DNA from: Conchocele bisecta
Lineage: Eukaryota > Mollusca > Bivalvia > Lucinida > Thyasiridae
Direction: 5' to 3'
Assembly: GCA_029237695.1 (NCBI GenBank)
Contig: CM055265.1
Span: 67,553,903 to 67,617,902, forward strand
DNA length: 64,000 nt
The notes under the pieces are model-generated. The model made no database searches, was not told the DNA's origin, and worked only from the letters and a program-made list of their open reading frames with translations. The position numbers and the translations under genes are program-made. Positions 21,936 through 32,845 of the stretch are shown here, one piece after another; position 1 is the stretch's first letter, and each line of letters opens with the position of its first letter.

Positions 21936-22144
21936 AAATCTACACAAATGTTAGATTTTATATATTGCATAACCATAAGCAAAACACAATACATTGAAGA
22001 TGTAATGACCACCTAGCATGTTTTCTGTACCGGCCTCATTTGCATATTTATTACCTTAGTGTAGTATGAGTTTTATTAGACCTACCGTGTTTTATACACT
22101 GTGAAAGTCTACGTTATGTAATAAATAACATCATTGTATTGTAG

Positions 22145-22255
22145 GTTGTTTACGTGACAGCAACGTTCCCATATTTGGTGTTGGTGATATTTTTCTTCCG
22201 CGCCATCACACTGCATGGATTTGCCCGGGGACTGGAATACCTTTTTGTACCAGAG
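22145..22255 (+). CDS. SLC6A19-like: B0AT-like transporter, exon encoding TM5
   Basis: 37 codons in phase 0. VVYVTATFPYLVLVIFFFRA then ITLHGFARGLEYLFVPE, TM5 and extracellular loop 3. V-V-Y-x-T-A-T-F-P-Y is nearly invariant in SLC6 carriers, and T-L-H-G is typical of the B0AT subgroup. The acceptor is TTGTAG|GTT and the donor GAG|GTAAGA. A family C MITE starts ten bases into the following intron. Confidence 0.92.
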
Positions 22256-22265
22256 GTAAGATAAA

Positions 22266-22490
22266 TGTGGCTGTGACTGGGAAAATTGGACTCATGTGAT
22301 GTGTGACCAGTGTAGCTCCTGATCTAACAGCGCACTCATGCAGCCTGATAACGATCTAAATCACTTGTTAGAAGTTGGCGCATGTTTCATTGCTGGAATG
22401 GCGAACAGTGCATATCCTGATCAGACTGTGTGGATGCATATGCTGATCTGGATCTACACTAGTCGCAAAACCCATAAGCACCAATTCTCC
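22266..22490. mobile_element. Family C MITE, copy 7, at the exon donor
   Basis: GTGGCTGTGACTGGGAAAAT at the left end and a recognisable interior (ATATCCTGATCAGACTGTGT). The right end is degraded after CCAATTCTCCACT. It starts ten bases after the 5' splice site of the TM5 exon. Confidence 0.8.
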
Positions 22491-23049
22491 ACTGATGAGC
22501 TGTTGAGCCGAAAATTCAGCGGCTCAATAATATATACAACAACAAGCAAGTATTAGCTTTCCTGAAAAGATTACTACCCCTAGCAAAATTTACCATATTG
22601 AACGTATAGTACGACGTTTGCAATCAGCGAAGCCCGAGATCAGCCTATGCAGTCTGATTAGAGTATACAATGTTCGTCATTCAGTCATTGAAATATTGCC
22701 TATCTTTCAGCGCAGCCTGATAAAGTATACCAAACATTGAATGATTGATGTAAATTAGTATTTAGTAAAATTCAAAATGTATCAAATTTATATCAAAGAA
22801 ATACAGTGTTCGCTTTATAGGATTAATAATTCCAGCACAAAAAAATATTTACACTATTCCCTAACATTTGATTGGTCCGTAGCAAGTCTCTGTCCAAAAT
22901 TTATATCCCAATAAACTCCCATGCCGAACTACTTTCCGTAACTGTCAGGCGCAGTAAAAATAATTCTTAAGAAAACTGAAAATAAACACATTTTCTTGAT
23001 GGATTTAATTCAAATGCTGGAATTATAAGGAATGAATGGCCTTTTCGTG

Positions 23050-23150
23050 GAATTTATCGGGGATATAAACTTGCAAAAGTCGCGGGAATACTGGACGAGG
23101 CCTTCCGGCCTTCGTCCAGTATTCCCGCGACTTTTCCAAGTTTATACAAA
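23050..23150. repeat. Hairpin in a larger repeat
   Basis: GTCGCGGGAATACTGGACGA and its complement flank GGCCTTCCGGCC. The flanks ATATAAACTTG and CAAGTTTATA also pair. Confidence 0.85.
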
Positions 23151-23244
23151 AAAGCCTGAAGCAACGTACGCTACCGACCAATGTAAACACTGGTTCTACG
23201 TTGGTATTGTGTCTGGTGGTCAGGATATACGTACATTGGTCCAA

Positions 23245-23702
23245 AATGGTAGACTACTGTCTGTTTCACGAAAGCTGCCCAAATTTTACGGCTATATAAA
23301 CAATTCAAAAACAAGATTTATTTTGATAATATTAAATTAAAGGAAAAATTAAGAATGAGCCGTCTTTTTATTTCGTGAAATTTGGTCAAATATTGATTTT
23401 ATTTCGAAAAAACAATTTCCCCATGTTAAATCCCCATAGACATCTTCACGGAGTAAAGATGTCTATGGGGATTTAACATGGGGAATTTTTTTTGAATTTT
23501 AGAAATAGTGGACCGAGTTTTAAAATTTAACTTTTGTTTTCTTAGTTAGATCATTTCCAAGCTATCTAGCTAGGTTTCGGAGTCAATTTCCAAAAATTTT
23601 CGTTTTTTGATTCAAACACAACTTCTCTACCTTTTTCCCCCATGTTAAATTCCCATATGGCCGTACAATTTGGGCAGCTTTCGTGAAACAGACTATAGTG
23701 CG
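23245..23702. repeat. Long inverted repeat, about 0.46 kb
   Basis: The outer arms (CTGTCTGTTTCACGAAAGCTG and its complement) and the inner arms (CCCATGTTAAATCCCCATAG and its complement) are centred near 23455. Together with the hairpin at 23050-23150 this looks like one compound foldback element. Confidence 0.8.
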
Positions 23703-23799
23703 TATTGTTTGACCGCTGGTCTCGCATATACAGGGTGGACAAAACAAACTTGGACACTTTGTGAAACCTATATATCTTTTAACATACTGTTCGAATCTT

Positions 23800-24440
23800 A
23801 ATACATTTTGTCTGTGGTATTTCAATGAAATATATTGCTTACTGCTCGTGTGCGCATTTTGACGTCATTATGATTTATTATGACGTCAATATGTAATACT
23901 CCGGAATTTCCATTGCTGAGAACGTTGTAAAACAATGAAAAATCCGCACCATAGCCATTATTTTCATTGTAAGAGTGATATAAATGATATACTGAAATGT
24001 ATATTAAATACATAAAAAAATGTTGCTTAAGTGTACAATACCATTAACAGCACATAGTGCACAGATAAGTTGATAAATTCCACCACCAAACATCCTACAG
24101 GCGCAAGACTGGGCAATAGAATGCTGAAAGCGACACGGATGTCAGCAATTCGTATTTTTAGCAAAATTGAAGCAAACTTGCAGTTTATAATGCCTAATTT
24201 AAGCGGTGAATGTATGTCTTTTCTTGTATTTTATTATTGATTTAATGTACTAATTTTGCAGCTGCACAGTGGTTTAGTACCATTTTATAGCAGTTTTATA
24301 GCGTTACGTACAAATGTTCCTTTCGATTTCGACCCAGTCACGTCTAAATCACCATGTCAACGATAGCCGTGTGGTTTCGAGAAAGTCAATATACAATTCC
24401 TATGCCAAATGTAATAACCAATACCTAGGCCCGATGGTAT
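23800..24440. other. Intron, nothing recognised
   Basis: No supported feature apart from short CRE-like TGACGTCA half sites at about 23861 and 23881, which may be chance. Confidence 0.35.
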
Positions 24441-24445
24441 GGTTG

Positions 24446-24720
24446 CTATGCGACGTTTGCGAACAATGCAGGCCCATATCAGCCTGCGCGGTAACCGCAC
24501 ATTCTGATCTAGGCCTTCATTGTTCGTCAACGATTCTAATCCGGTGGAGGGATGGGCTGTGATCTACGTACGGGATAGGGCATTGGACTTCAATACTGGA
24601 GATTCTGAGTGTAAGGCTCGCCCTAGGCATGTCAAATACTTCTTACAATAGTATTTCCATCCCACTGGTCTGTTGGATGAGACTTTAAACTTTGGTCCCG
24701 TCTCTATAAGACTTTAGCTG
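24446..24720. repeat. C-like fragment and an unclassified repeat
   Basis: GCGACGTTTGCGAACAATGC with CATTCTGATCTAGGCC is a diverged C-like core. The stretch from about 24570 (GGGATAGGGCATTGGACTTC ... CCACTGGTCTGTTGGATGAG) recurs at about 12885-12970, so it is a dispersed repeat. Confidence 0.6.
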
Positions 24721-24764
24721 TTGCTTGAAGGTTAAACCCATTATCTTTCACTTTTAAATTCCAG

Positions 24765-24966
24765 TGGAAGCGTCTTCTAGACCCGACTGTATGGCTAGAC
24801 GCGGCAACCCAGATCTTCTACTCGTTCGGTCTGGCGTTCGGCTGTCTTATTGCCCTCGCCTCGTACAACCCCGTCCGCAGCGACTTCGTTAAGGAGGCGA
24901 TAATCGTGTCCATTGCCGACTTCTTCACGTCCATATTCACCACCGTCGTCGTCTTTTCCATTCTAG
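24765..24966 (+). CDS. SLC6A19-like: B0AT-like transporter, exon encoding TM6-TM7
   Basis: 67 codons plus one base. WKRLLDPTVWLDAATQIFYS leads into TM6, FGLAFGCLIALASYNPV, which contains the unwound S-F-G-L-A-F-G segment that contacts substrate and sodium in LeuT-fold carriers. KEAIIVSIADFFTSIFTTVV is TM7. The W-x-D-A-A-T-Q-I-F-x-S signature and S-Y-N-P are strongly conserved. The acceptor is TTCCAG|TGG; the donor ends in phase 1 (CTA G|GTACGT). Confidence 0.93.
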
Positions 24967-25009
24967 GTACGTTCATAGAAATAGACTACGTTATTGTTGT
25001 CTGGTAACG

Positions 25010-25125
25010 CGCGCAATTGCAATTCGCTACGAGCGCATTGGTTACGAGCGAATCAATTGGTAACGAGCGCAATTGCAATATTCGGTACGAGCGCAGCAAT
25101 TGGTAACGAGCTGCTCATCAAGTCG
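25010..25125. repeat. Degenerate short tandem repeat
   Basis: Several imperfect copies of GCAATTGGTAACGAGCGC and variants, close to the TM6-TM7 exon. Confidence 0.7.
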
Positions 25126-25244
25126 ACGAAATCGACGGCAACTGAAACTATGAATAATGTATACAGATAGGTGGGTATTTCAAGGTAGTGCCAGTCTCAG
25201 AAAGCATTGTCCAGACTATATTTATATTAGAAACTAGATCATCT

Positions 25245-25489
25245 GGGGACCGTTTCACTAAACTTTGTACGACTAAAATGTTCGTAAGTGCAAAATTATG
25301 ATAGTCCGTGTAAATTTCACAATAACAATATGTTCTTGTAAACAATTATTGGATTTACATTTATTGAGCATAGGCTGCATATGCAGCCTGTGCTCAATAA
25401 ATGTAAATCCATCAATTTACATTTCCAGACGATCCTAAATTTGCACTTACGAACATTTTAGTCGTACGAAGTTTAATGAAACGGGCCCC
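25245..25489. mobile_element. Family B MITE, copy 2
   Basis: GGGGACCGTTTCACTAAACT to AATGAAACGGGCCCC, with the central palindrome GCATAGGCTGCATATGCAGC. Confidence 0.85.
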
Positions 25490-26040
25490 AAGTAATTGTT
25501 GCTGGCACCTGTGATCTGTACAATAGCTGACTGTGTACAAATGTGAAAACACACAGGTCTCTGATTCTCTTGTCGTGGGTGATTAATGGTGGTATAAGTA
25601 TACAGACAATGAGATGTAATCTGTTTACGAGAATGAAAGTCTGCGATGACAGATTGGCCTTTTAATTGATTAGAACTGGCTCGGAATTGTGCAATTATAC
25701 CGCTATGTCTAAGAAATAACGGCGTTTTCGTACGTGGATATGTATGTGATACACGTACTGACAGAGTACTGTTTTTTATCAGGTAACGAACTTCGGTTTA
25801 GCCGAATACGTACTGACTGATAACATAATGTCGTACCAGGCATCCGGGCTACAACGAATTGAAAGCTGACGTTTCATGGGTCGAACGGTGTCACGTAACG
25901 CTACCGAATTACGGCAGTGTAATGACGCCATATAAACAAGACCGCGTTATTTTCAACGAAAACAACTACTCTTCATAATTGTTCATTTCGTAACGTAAAA
26001 CGTTACTTGATAAGTAGAATATCATGCTAGTTTCTTTTGA
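25490..26040. other. Intron, nothing recognised
   Basis: No supported feature in this stretch. Confidence 0.35.
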
Positions 26041-26048
26041 TATCAAGT

Positions 26049-26262
26049 TTAACCCTTACTACGCTGAATTAAATTGTGTCGTCTGCCGGAAATGCTTTAT
26101 TTTAAATATTTATCGACAAAGACCTGTTTTGGCAGCGCATGAGAATCGTCTCCAATGGAGACGATTCTCATGTGCTGTCAAAAACCGTTTTTTGTTAATA
26201 ATGAAGGCAAAAATGAAAAACAGTAGACGACGATTTCCGTCTCCAGCGTATTGAGGGTGAAC
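26049..26262. mobile_element. Family E MITE, copy 2
   Basis: TTAACCCTTACTACGCTGAA, then GTCGTCTGCCGG and the central palindrome GAGAATCGTCTCCAATGGAG with its complement. Confidence 0.75.
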
Positions 26263-26426
26263 AGGCTCGGCTCGGTAATGGTAGGAATTCCTCGGCGAGT
26301 CTCGGAATGCCTACACGTTTCCTAGCCTTGCCTGATAAACTAGATATCAAAGGATACTGGCCAGGTTTCTCTATTTATCGCACATGTCCCAAGAGCTAGA
26401 TTTGTCAACAATGGCACTAGTCCCCA

Positions 26427-26669
26427 GGGGCCCGTTTCACTAAACTTCGTACGACTAAAATGTTCGTAAGTGCAAATTTAGGATCGTCTGGAAATCTCCA
26501 TTGATAGATTTACATGTATTGAGCATAGGCTGCATTTGCAGCCTATGCTCAATAAATGTAAATCCAATAATTGTCTTCAAGGAAACATTGTTAATGTGAA
26601 ATTTGCAGACTACCATAAGTTTACACTTACGAACATTTTAGTCGTACGAAGTTTAGTGAAACGGCCCCC
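26427..26669. mobile_element. Family B MITE, copy 3
   Basis: GGGGCCCGTTTCACTAAACT to GTTTAGTGAAACGGCCCCC, nearly full length and little diverged. Confidence 0.88.
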
Positions 26670-26740
26670 TGGGCCATAGACACCAGTAGGTCAAATATGG
26701 CGAGCCATGGCACAATTTTGGGCCTTTTTGTGTTTTCATA

Positions 26741-26979
26741 CGTGACCGTGACTGGAGAAATGAGGCTGATGGTATTTGTTACCAGTGTAGTTCCTGATCA
26801 AATAGCACACTCTTGTAGCCTGCTAACGATCTATATTTACTGTTAGAAGCATGGCGGGAGTTTCGTTGATGGAATGGCGAACAGTGTAGAACCTGATCAG
26901 ACTGTGCGGATGCACAGACTGATCTGGATCTACACTGGTCGCAAACTATATAAGCCCAACTTCTACAGTCACAGCCATA
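26741..26979. mobile_element. Family C MITE, copy 8
   Basis: Diverged left end CGTGACCGTGACTGGAGAAA, full interior, and right end CTACAGTCACAGCCAT. Confidence 0.8.
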
Positions 26980-27275
26980 TATCTTTTTGTTGGTACTGGT
27001 TGCTGTATTTTGATGGACTAAGTTGATTTGTTGGGGGAGTAAGAGAGGGGGCCATTCAACTCTCCGCTGTGCCATTATTGTGGGCACCGCTACGCGCCTG
27101 CAATTGTCCCATTTCCTAACAGAAAGTCACATTTTCGGATAAGAGTATTGACTGGTCTGCATCCGGACAGAGAGGCAGCATTCATAAATTCAGCGCAAAT
27201 GGTTGCGTTCAGACTACATTCATACACAGGGATTTGACTTCCCGAAATTAAACTACTATAAATAACATCGTTATC

Positions 27276-27560
27276 TTTAAGCTAATCCCCTCGCTGGCAG
27301 CCATGGTAATACAATTAAAATATTAACCAAGGAGAACAAAAAAGATAGCGGCCTTGAACATGGTCGGTCGGACGTGGGTCGTATGCAAAACAAAGCACCA
27401 TCCCTAGACATATATTTTGGGCAAATTTTGTCAAAATCGGTGAAGCGGTTCACGGGTTATTTAATAAACAAAACTAACTTCAACGCACCATCCATAGACG
27501 CACATTGTGGCCAAATATTATCAAAATCAGTGAAGCGTTTATTGAAAAATAAAAGTTGTT
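27276..27560. repeat. Dispersed repeat R
   Basis: AAGCTAATCCCCTCGCTGGC ... CCTTGAACATGGTCGGTCGG ... ACAAAGCACCATCC recurs at about 55325-55590 and partly at 54610-54690 and 60110-60180. Two internal copies of a CACCATCCNTAGAC...CAAAATC block occur. No coding capacity. Confidence 0.7.
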
Positions 27561-27773
27561 ACTAACGTGCGTACGCATGTACGCACGTACATCGGCGAAC
27601 GATATAACCCATTTTTCCTACCGGCGAGAAGATAATAAAGCAAATAGCTTTAATCAATTTTCAAAGGAAATATGTGTTTGTGTTTTCCACAGCAATACCA
27701 AGCGGATACATGTCCAGTCAAAGTGTGCATGGTGATCAGGATCTACGCTGGTCAGGAATGATATGTGGCTGTG

Positions 27774-27987
27774 ACTGAAGAAATGGGGCTTATGGCATGT
27801 ATGGCCAGTGCAGCCCCTGGTCAAATACCGCACTCCTGTCGCCTGATAATGATCTATATTGCTTGTTAGAAACATGACCGATGTTTCATTGATGGAATGG
27901 CGAACAGTGTAGATCCTGATCAGACTATGCGGATGGATCAGACTGGTCGCAAAGCCCATATGCCCCATTTCTCCGGTCAGAGTCACA
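27774..27987. mobile_element. Family C MITE, copy 9
   Basis: GTGGCTGTGACTGAAGAAAT to CTCCGGTCAGAGTCAC, slightly shortened. Confidence 0.8.
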
Positions 27988-28129
27988 AATCAGCTACCAC
28001 GTGGCATAGAAGGGTGAGTTCACACGGACCCACCGTCTTAGAGCCAAACATTTTGTTTTTAATTTTAAATTCATTTACTACAAATTCCCATTAGCCCCAA
28101 TTATTCGGTCACTGCTACAAATAGGTCGA

Positions 28130-28890
28130 TTTCGTCAGTCGGAGACCCAAATGTTTCTATAACAGCGTGCTCCATTTATCCGTTACAGATTGGGTCGCAG
28201 TTATATTTCCCTCCTGGGTGGTAAAATCAATGGAGGAGCCTGTCTTGAAATCACTATAGCGTGTCAACACTAAGTGGTCAGAAATCACTGAAAAATTTAT
28301 GCTAAACCCCTTCCAAACCGGAAACCCTGGGAACCTCCCAGGGTGTTTGGTTTAGAGAGGTTTCGCTGCACATGTTCTTTCTATTCACGAAGGTGACTAA
28401 ATGAAATGTTCTTAAAAAGAAAACACCGATTTTGATATTTCTGATGTGACTAGTGATAATAATCAGTCAGAAGTCATTGTTATATTTTCCTGTCATGAAA
28501 ACTGTCCACATAGTAACGAACTGTTCTCAATAATGATCATATATTTTGATTAATGTGTAACAGGAAGTATAAGAATTTACTCGAGCGTGTTAGTGACGTG
28601 TATACGGGACGGAAAGTACGGATGTACGGACACTTTAAATAATTATACGAGGGTTGTCCCAATATGACGTGACATGTTATGTACTTCCAAAATTAACGCT
28701 TCCAAGTACATGAAAGTTACACTGTCAGTTTACAACTGTGTTGGGAATACATCCATAAAGTGTCATTAATATATCGTCAAGCATGTCTAATATATGCCAT
28801 TTTGAAAGGTGTCGTCACACTCTGACTACCGGCGCAGGAACTAACGTCATTCCTTTCAAAAATATTGCTCTCAATGCAAATGCAATATAC
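28130..28890. other. Intron, mostly unrecognised
   Basis: A small pogo-like hairpin lies at about 28310-28368 (AACCGGAAACCCTGGGAACC against its complement GGTGTTTGGTTTAGAG). The rest shows nothing. Confidence 0.4.
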
Positions 28891-28892
28891 TA

Positions 28893-29300
28893 CGGAGCCC
28901 CACAGGGGACGTAGAGTTTTTTTGTTTTATTAATTTCGTTCCTTCAAATTAACAACTCGTTCCAAGGAATTAACAATTCGTTCCCACGAATTAACAATTC
29001 GTTCCCTCAATTTAACAATTTGTTCCCACAAAATAACAATTTGTTCCCACGAACTAACAATTCGTTCCCACGGGAACGAATTGTTAATTCGTGGGAACGA
29101 ATTGTTATATGGTGGGAACGAATTGTTAATTCGAGGGAACGAATTGTCATTTCGTGGGAAAGAATTGTTAATTCGAGGGAACGAATTGTTATATCGTGGG
29201 AACGAATTGTTAATTCTAGGGAACGAATTGTTAAGTTGAGGGAACGAATTGTTTGGGAACGAATTATTAAAAAGAAATACATGTCCACTGCGGGGCTCCG
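28893..29300. mobile_element. Family D hairpin element, copy 2
   Basis: CGGAGCCCCACAGGGGAC and the complementary right end GGGGCTCCG, flanked by TA. Inside, about seven 21-bp units run one way and about nine the other, meeting at TTCCCACGGGAA near 29070. Unit variants differ in order from copy 1. Confidence 0.88.
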
Positions 29301-29785
29301 TACATAACCCACTAGTTACAAATGACATTGACAAATATGTACTGTAATAACATTTGTGTATGTGTTCAGTTTTCGCCGGCGTCTTTTCGCCAATGAAAAT
29401 TTACTTCTGTAATCATATCTGATATAGATGTTTGTAAATTTTGAAGTAAAAAAAAGCAACACTATTTCCTTCAGTTAGATAATCGAACAAAATACTTCAA
29501 AACTGGGATTAATTCGTAAAAACAATTCACAAACTGTTGATAAGTATTCATCAATCACTGAGTACAGCTTATAAACGTCTTAAAAGTACTTGCCAACAAT
29601 GAGAACACTTGACAAAGTGGTTAGATGAATTCAATAGTCAATAATCTACCTAGCAAGGAATCTGCTATAAATAGAACGCCTAATCTGGCAGAGTAGGACA
29701 AACATTCAGTGTTACACACTTTGGGCTGCATTAAATGCAGTTTGCATTGTTCTGGACTTACACTGACCATTGTACAATATGTTCA
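29301..29785. other. Intron, nothing recognised
   Basis: No supported feature. Confidence 0.35.
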
Positions 29786-29794
29786 AAAACTCTG

Positions 29795-29893
29795 CAAAAA
29801 CCAGGAAACCACTTTTCCGACGTTTCGGCACAAGGCCTTGATAGGCCTTGTGCCAAAACGTCGGAAAAGTGGGTTCCTTGTTTTTTCAGAGTT
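29795..29893. repeat. Hairpin
   Basis: CCACTTTTCCGACGTTTCGG and CACAAGGCCT pair with the complement. The outer AAAACTCTG/CAGAGTT arms extend it. Confidence 0.85.
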
Positions 29894-30056
29894 GTAATTA
29901 TTAATAGTTCGTGGCGGAGTCCATTTGTTTAGCTATTATTAAAGAATACAATACAATGAACTAATCCATGTGCGAATCCAAAGAGAATAGCCTGCCGATG
30001 TTATGGTTGGTACATGTATGTACGCATTATGACGAGAATGTATTTGTGCCGGTCAG

Positions 30057-30359
30057 TAGCCTATTTCATCAACATTGCAAAGTATACTTTAGTAGCAAAG
30101 TATACTTTGAGGGAGAAATTTTAAATTTTATGATAAATTTATTAATTTTTATTATACTGAATTTATTACATTATCACAGCCAATTTGGCTGTGATAATGT
30201 AATACATTCAGTATAATAATTCTGCATACTTTTAATCATGAAATATATGCAGTTGTTAGTTCTAAATGAAATAATGCATTTCAAGAAAAATAAATGATTA
30301 CTCCCTCAAAGTATACTTTGCTAGTAAAGTATACTTTGCAATATTGATGAAATAGGCTA
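30057..30359. mobile_element. Family A MITE, copy 4
   Basis: Full-length, with CAG on both sides (30054-30056 and 30360-30362). It closely resembles copy 1, including the central CAATTTGG variant. Confidence 0.9.
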
Positions 30360-30387
30360 CAGGTCAGTTGGTAATGCAATAGTACAC

Positions 30388-30670
30388 TTAGATTCCGGGT
30401 CGGTGCGCATCTTTCTCGTTTCTGTCCCATTTTGGCGCCCAACGTGACTGATAAATGCATGTATGCACTAAAATTCCCCCAAAATATGGAATTCAGAGAC
30501 GAATTAACACTAGTATTCGGGGACGAATTCCAATTTGCCGGAGGAGTGTGTTACGGTGCGTAACTCATTATGGGGAGCAAACTTTTATCTGTGCCCTGTC
30601 AACTCAGTCGCTATTAGATTCCGGGCCGGTGCGCGTCTTTCTCGCCCTGTGACATTTGGTGCCCAACATG
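30388..30670. repeat. Tandem pair with LTR primer-site-like sequence
   Basis: AGATTCCGGGTCGGTGCGCA...TTTGGCGCCCAACGTG at 30388-30445 is repeated, diverged, at about 30614-30670. TGGCGCCCAACGTG resembles the tRNA primer-binding sites of some invertebrate LTR retrotransposons, but no LTR or gag-pol frame is nearby. Confidence 0.4.
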
Positions 30671-30769
30671 GTATATAAATGTCCCAAAACATTGGTGTTT
30701 ATCAACCATCCGAACCCTCATGTTGTATCCCACCGCGTAGCGAAAATGGGATATAGTGATGCATGCGAC

Positions 30770-31470
30770 CGTTCGTCCGTTCTTTACCGTACGTCTGATT
30801 GGCTTGAAACTTCATATATGCATGTTTATTATCAGCCATGTTTCATTCCCCATTCCAGCCATGCTCCCACCATGCCCAAATGTCAAGGTTAAATAACTTT
30901 CCTGTAATTTCCCGTTCAGTAGATGTAAAATTTCGATTCAGTAGATTCATTCTGCTATAACCTCTTTACCATATGAGCGTTCGCTTCAAACATCATGCGC
31001 ATGTTTCTCATCATTCATATTTTCTTTCTTCGACCTACATGTACCCATACTCCCCTCACCCCAAGGTCAAATGACTTTGAAATTTCACATTCAATAGATG
31101 TGTGCACGTTTCTCGATTCTCCTATAACTTCTTTAATGCACAATCTATTGGATTGAAACTTGATGTGTATGTTTCTTATCATTCATATTTTCATTCTTCA
31201 ACCTACCAATGCTCCCCTGATCCCCAAGGTCAAGGTCAAACTCCTATAACGTGTTTTATTGTACAATCTATTGGCTTGAAACTTGATGTATATGTTTCTC
31301 ATCATTCATATTTTCATCCCCCGCCCCACCTTTGCTCCTCCGTGAGCAAGGTCAAGGTCAAATAACTTTGAACTTTCACATTCGGTAGACGCATGTGCGT
31401 TTCTCTATTCTTCTGCAATTGCTTTAGTGCACAAGCTTTTGGCTTGAAAGTGAATATATATCTTTCTCAT
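30770..31470. repeat. Degenerate tandem repeat, about 4-5 units
   Basis: Units contain CTATTGGCTTGAAACTTGAT, TTTCTCATCATTCATATTTT and CCAAGGTCAAGGTCAAATAACTTTGAA. Units vary from about 105 to 145 bp. There is no coding capacity. Confidence 0.75.
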
Positions 31471-31486
31471 CATTTGGGGGCCGTTT

Positions 31487-31717
31487 CAATAAACTTCGTA
31501 TGACTAAAATGTTCGTAAGTGCAAACTTATGATAGTCTGTAAATTGTACACTAACAATGTTATCTTGTAAAGAATTAATGGATTTACATTTATTGAGCAT
31601 AGGCTGCATATGCAGCCTATGCTCAATAAATGTAAATCCATCAATTAAAATTTCCAGACGATCCTACTTTTGCACTTACGAACATTTTAGTCGTACGAAG
31701 TTTAGTGAAACGGCCCC
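31487..31717. mobile_element. Family B MITE, copy 4, next to an exon
   Basis: GGGGCCGTTTCAATAAACTT to AGTGAAACGGCCCC, with the central GCATATGCAGCCTATGC palindrome. Only 23 bases separate it from the exon at 31741, so the branch-point region is likely inside or at the edge of the MITE. Confidence 0.88.
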
Positions 31718-31740
31718 TCTGTTTATTTACTGCTATGTAG

Positions 31741-31868
31741 GGTTTAAAGCTACCGCGGCGTATGAGGAATGTTTGGAGCAGCACTACGAGTCTACAAACA
31801 CAAGTTCCGCCTTCGGCGATAGGCTGGAACCAGAGACAGTCTGCGATTTCACCAAGTTTTTCGAGGGG
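31741..31868 (+). CDS. SLC6A19-like: B0AT-like transporter, exon encoding extracellular loop 4
   Basis: Two bases complete the Gly of G-F-K-A, then 42 codons run FKATAAYEECLEQHYESTNT and on to VCDFTKFFEG, in phase 0 at the end. G-F-K-A after TM7 and the Y-x-x-C-L block match SLC6A15-20 carriers. An NTS sequon lies in the loop. The acceptor CTATGTAG follows the pyrimidine-rich CCTCTGTTTATTTACTG; the donor is GGG|GTGAGT. In some family members this loop is longer, so a small extra exon before 36195 cannot be excluded, although the phases join directly. Confidence 0.85.
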
Positions 31869-32540
31869 GTGAGTGTTGTAGCACAGTTGAACATATAATG
31901 GGTGGATGGATCGTATTTATTTGTTATTAGACAAATAACAAAAGCGATCCATACATTAAATATATTATATACAAAGTTGTGACAAAAATAAATCGTAGTC
32001 TTATCTGATATATCTTTTAATCACGGCATCATTGGACAACTTAACGCGCGTCACTGTGGCGGGTGGCGGCTCCCGCTCCCTGTCCACTGCAGACTTAAAT
32101 GATTTCAGGTGACCCTTGAGATAAACGTTTTAACATGACTTACAATAGAAATGCAAATCACATAAAAAGTCAGTAACTATTTACGTTTTCTATTTTTCCA
32201 AATTACCCCATCCATCAATTTTTAGGTAAGAAATTTCTCACGAAATACCTTCCGCGAGGTACTAGTTTTCATGAAAATATCAGGCACCCTATCTCTGATA
32301 TGAACTGTTATGCGAATACGAATGTCGGACTGGATTCTAAAACCGGTTTTGGAACTGGGTGGAAACTACCTCTTTGTTCCGCTACCGGAGCTGGTATAAA
32401 ATGACCAAAATATGCATTGTTGTTGTCAGTCAATCGAACATTGTTACATGGTTTCCGTTGTTTGAACATATGTGCAAACAAATAGCGCGTGCTGTTTGCA
32501 CATGGCTTTAGGCAATGCTCATTCCGGAGCCGCGCGTAAT

Positions 32541-32610
32541 GGAAGTGCCTTCATGACGTCACTACGCGGAAGTGCCTTCATGACGTCACTACTTCATGAC
32601 GTCCATGACG
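32541..32610. promoter_or_regulatory. Paired ETS/CRE-like sites (putative)
   Basis: GGAAGTGCCTTCATGACGTC is present twice in direct repeat (units about 28 bp apart). Each combines an ETS-like GGAAGTG with a full CRE palindrome TGACGTCA, followed by more GACGT half sites to 32618. Known CREB/ATF and ETS sites have this form. Whether they act here is unknown; the location is inside an intron. Confidence 0.35.
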
Positions 32611-32679
32611 TTCATGACGCGGCCCCGGAATATGCATACCGCTCAATGCTCAAATTACATCAGTTTTTTGTTGGAAATG

Positions 32680-32845
32680 TAACAATAACGTTTGATCATG
32701 TCCAGCCGTGTGCAAACGTTTGCTGTGGCCCTCGGGAACTGTTTGAACCCGCGGACTGCGGCATTGGGGTTCAAACAGTTCCCTCGGGCCACAGCAAACG
32801 TTTGTAAAAGGCTGGACATGATCAAACCTTATATTACAGGTACCG
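32680..32845. repeat. GC-rich foldback
   Basis: GTTTGATCATGTCCAGCC and AAACGTTTGCTGTGGCC pair with their complements. The inner arms are GGGAACTGTTTGAACC and its complement. It folds around 32757, directly right of the CRE-like cluster. Confidence 0.85.

Noticed and set aside
32472..32807. 111-codon ORF over the ETS/CRE-like cluster
   Set aside because: It covers direct repeats and a hairpin arm. The composition follows the repeat and no family is recognised.
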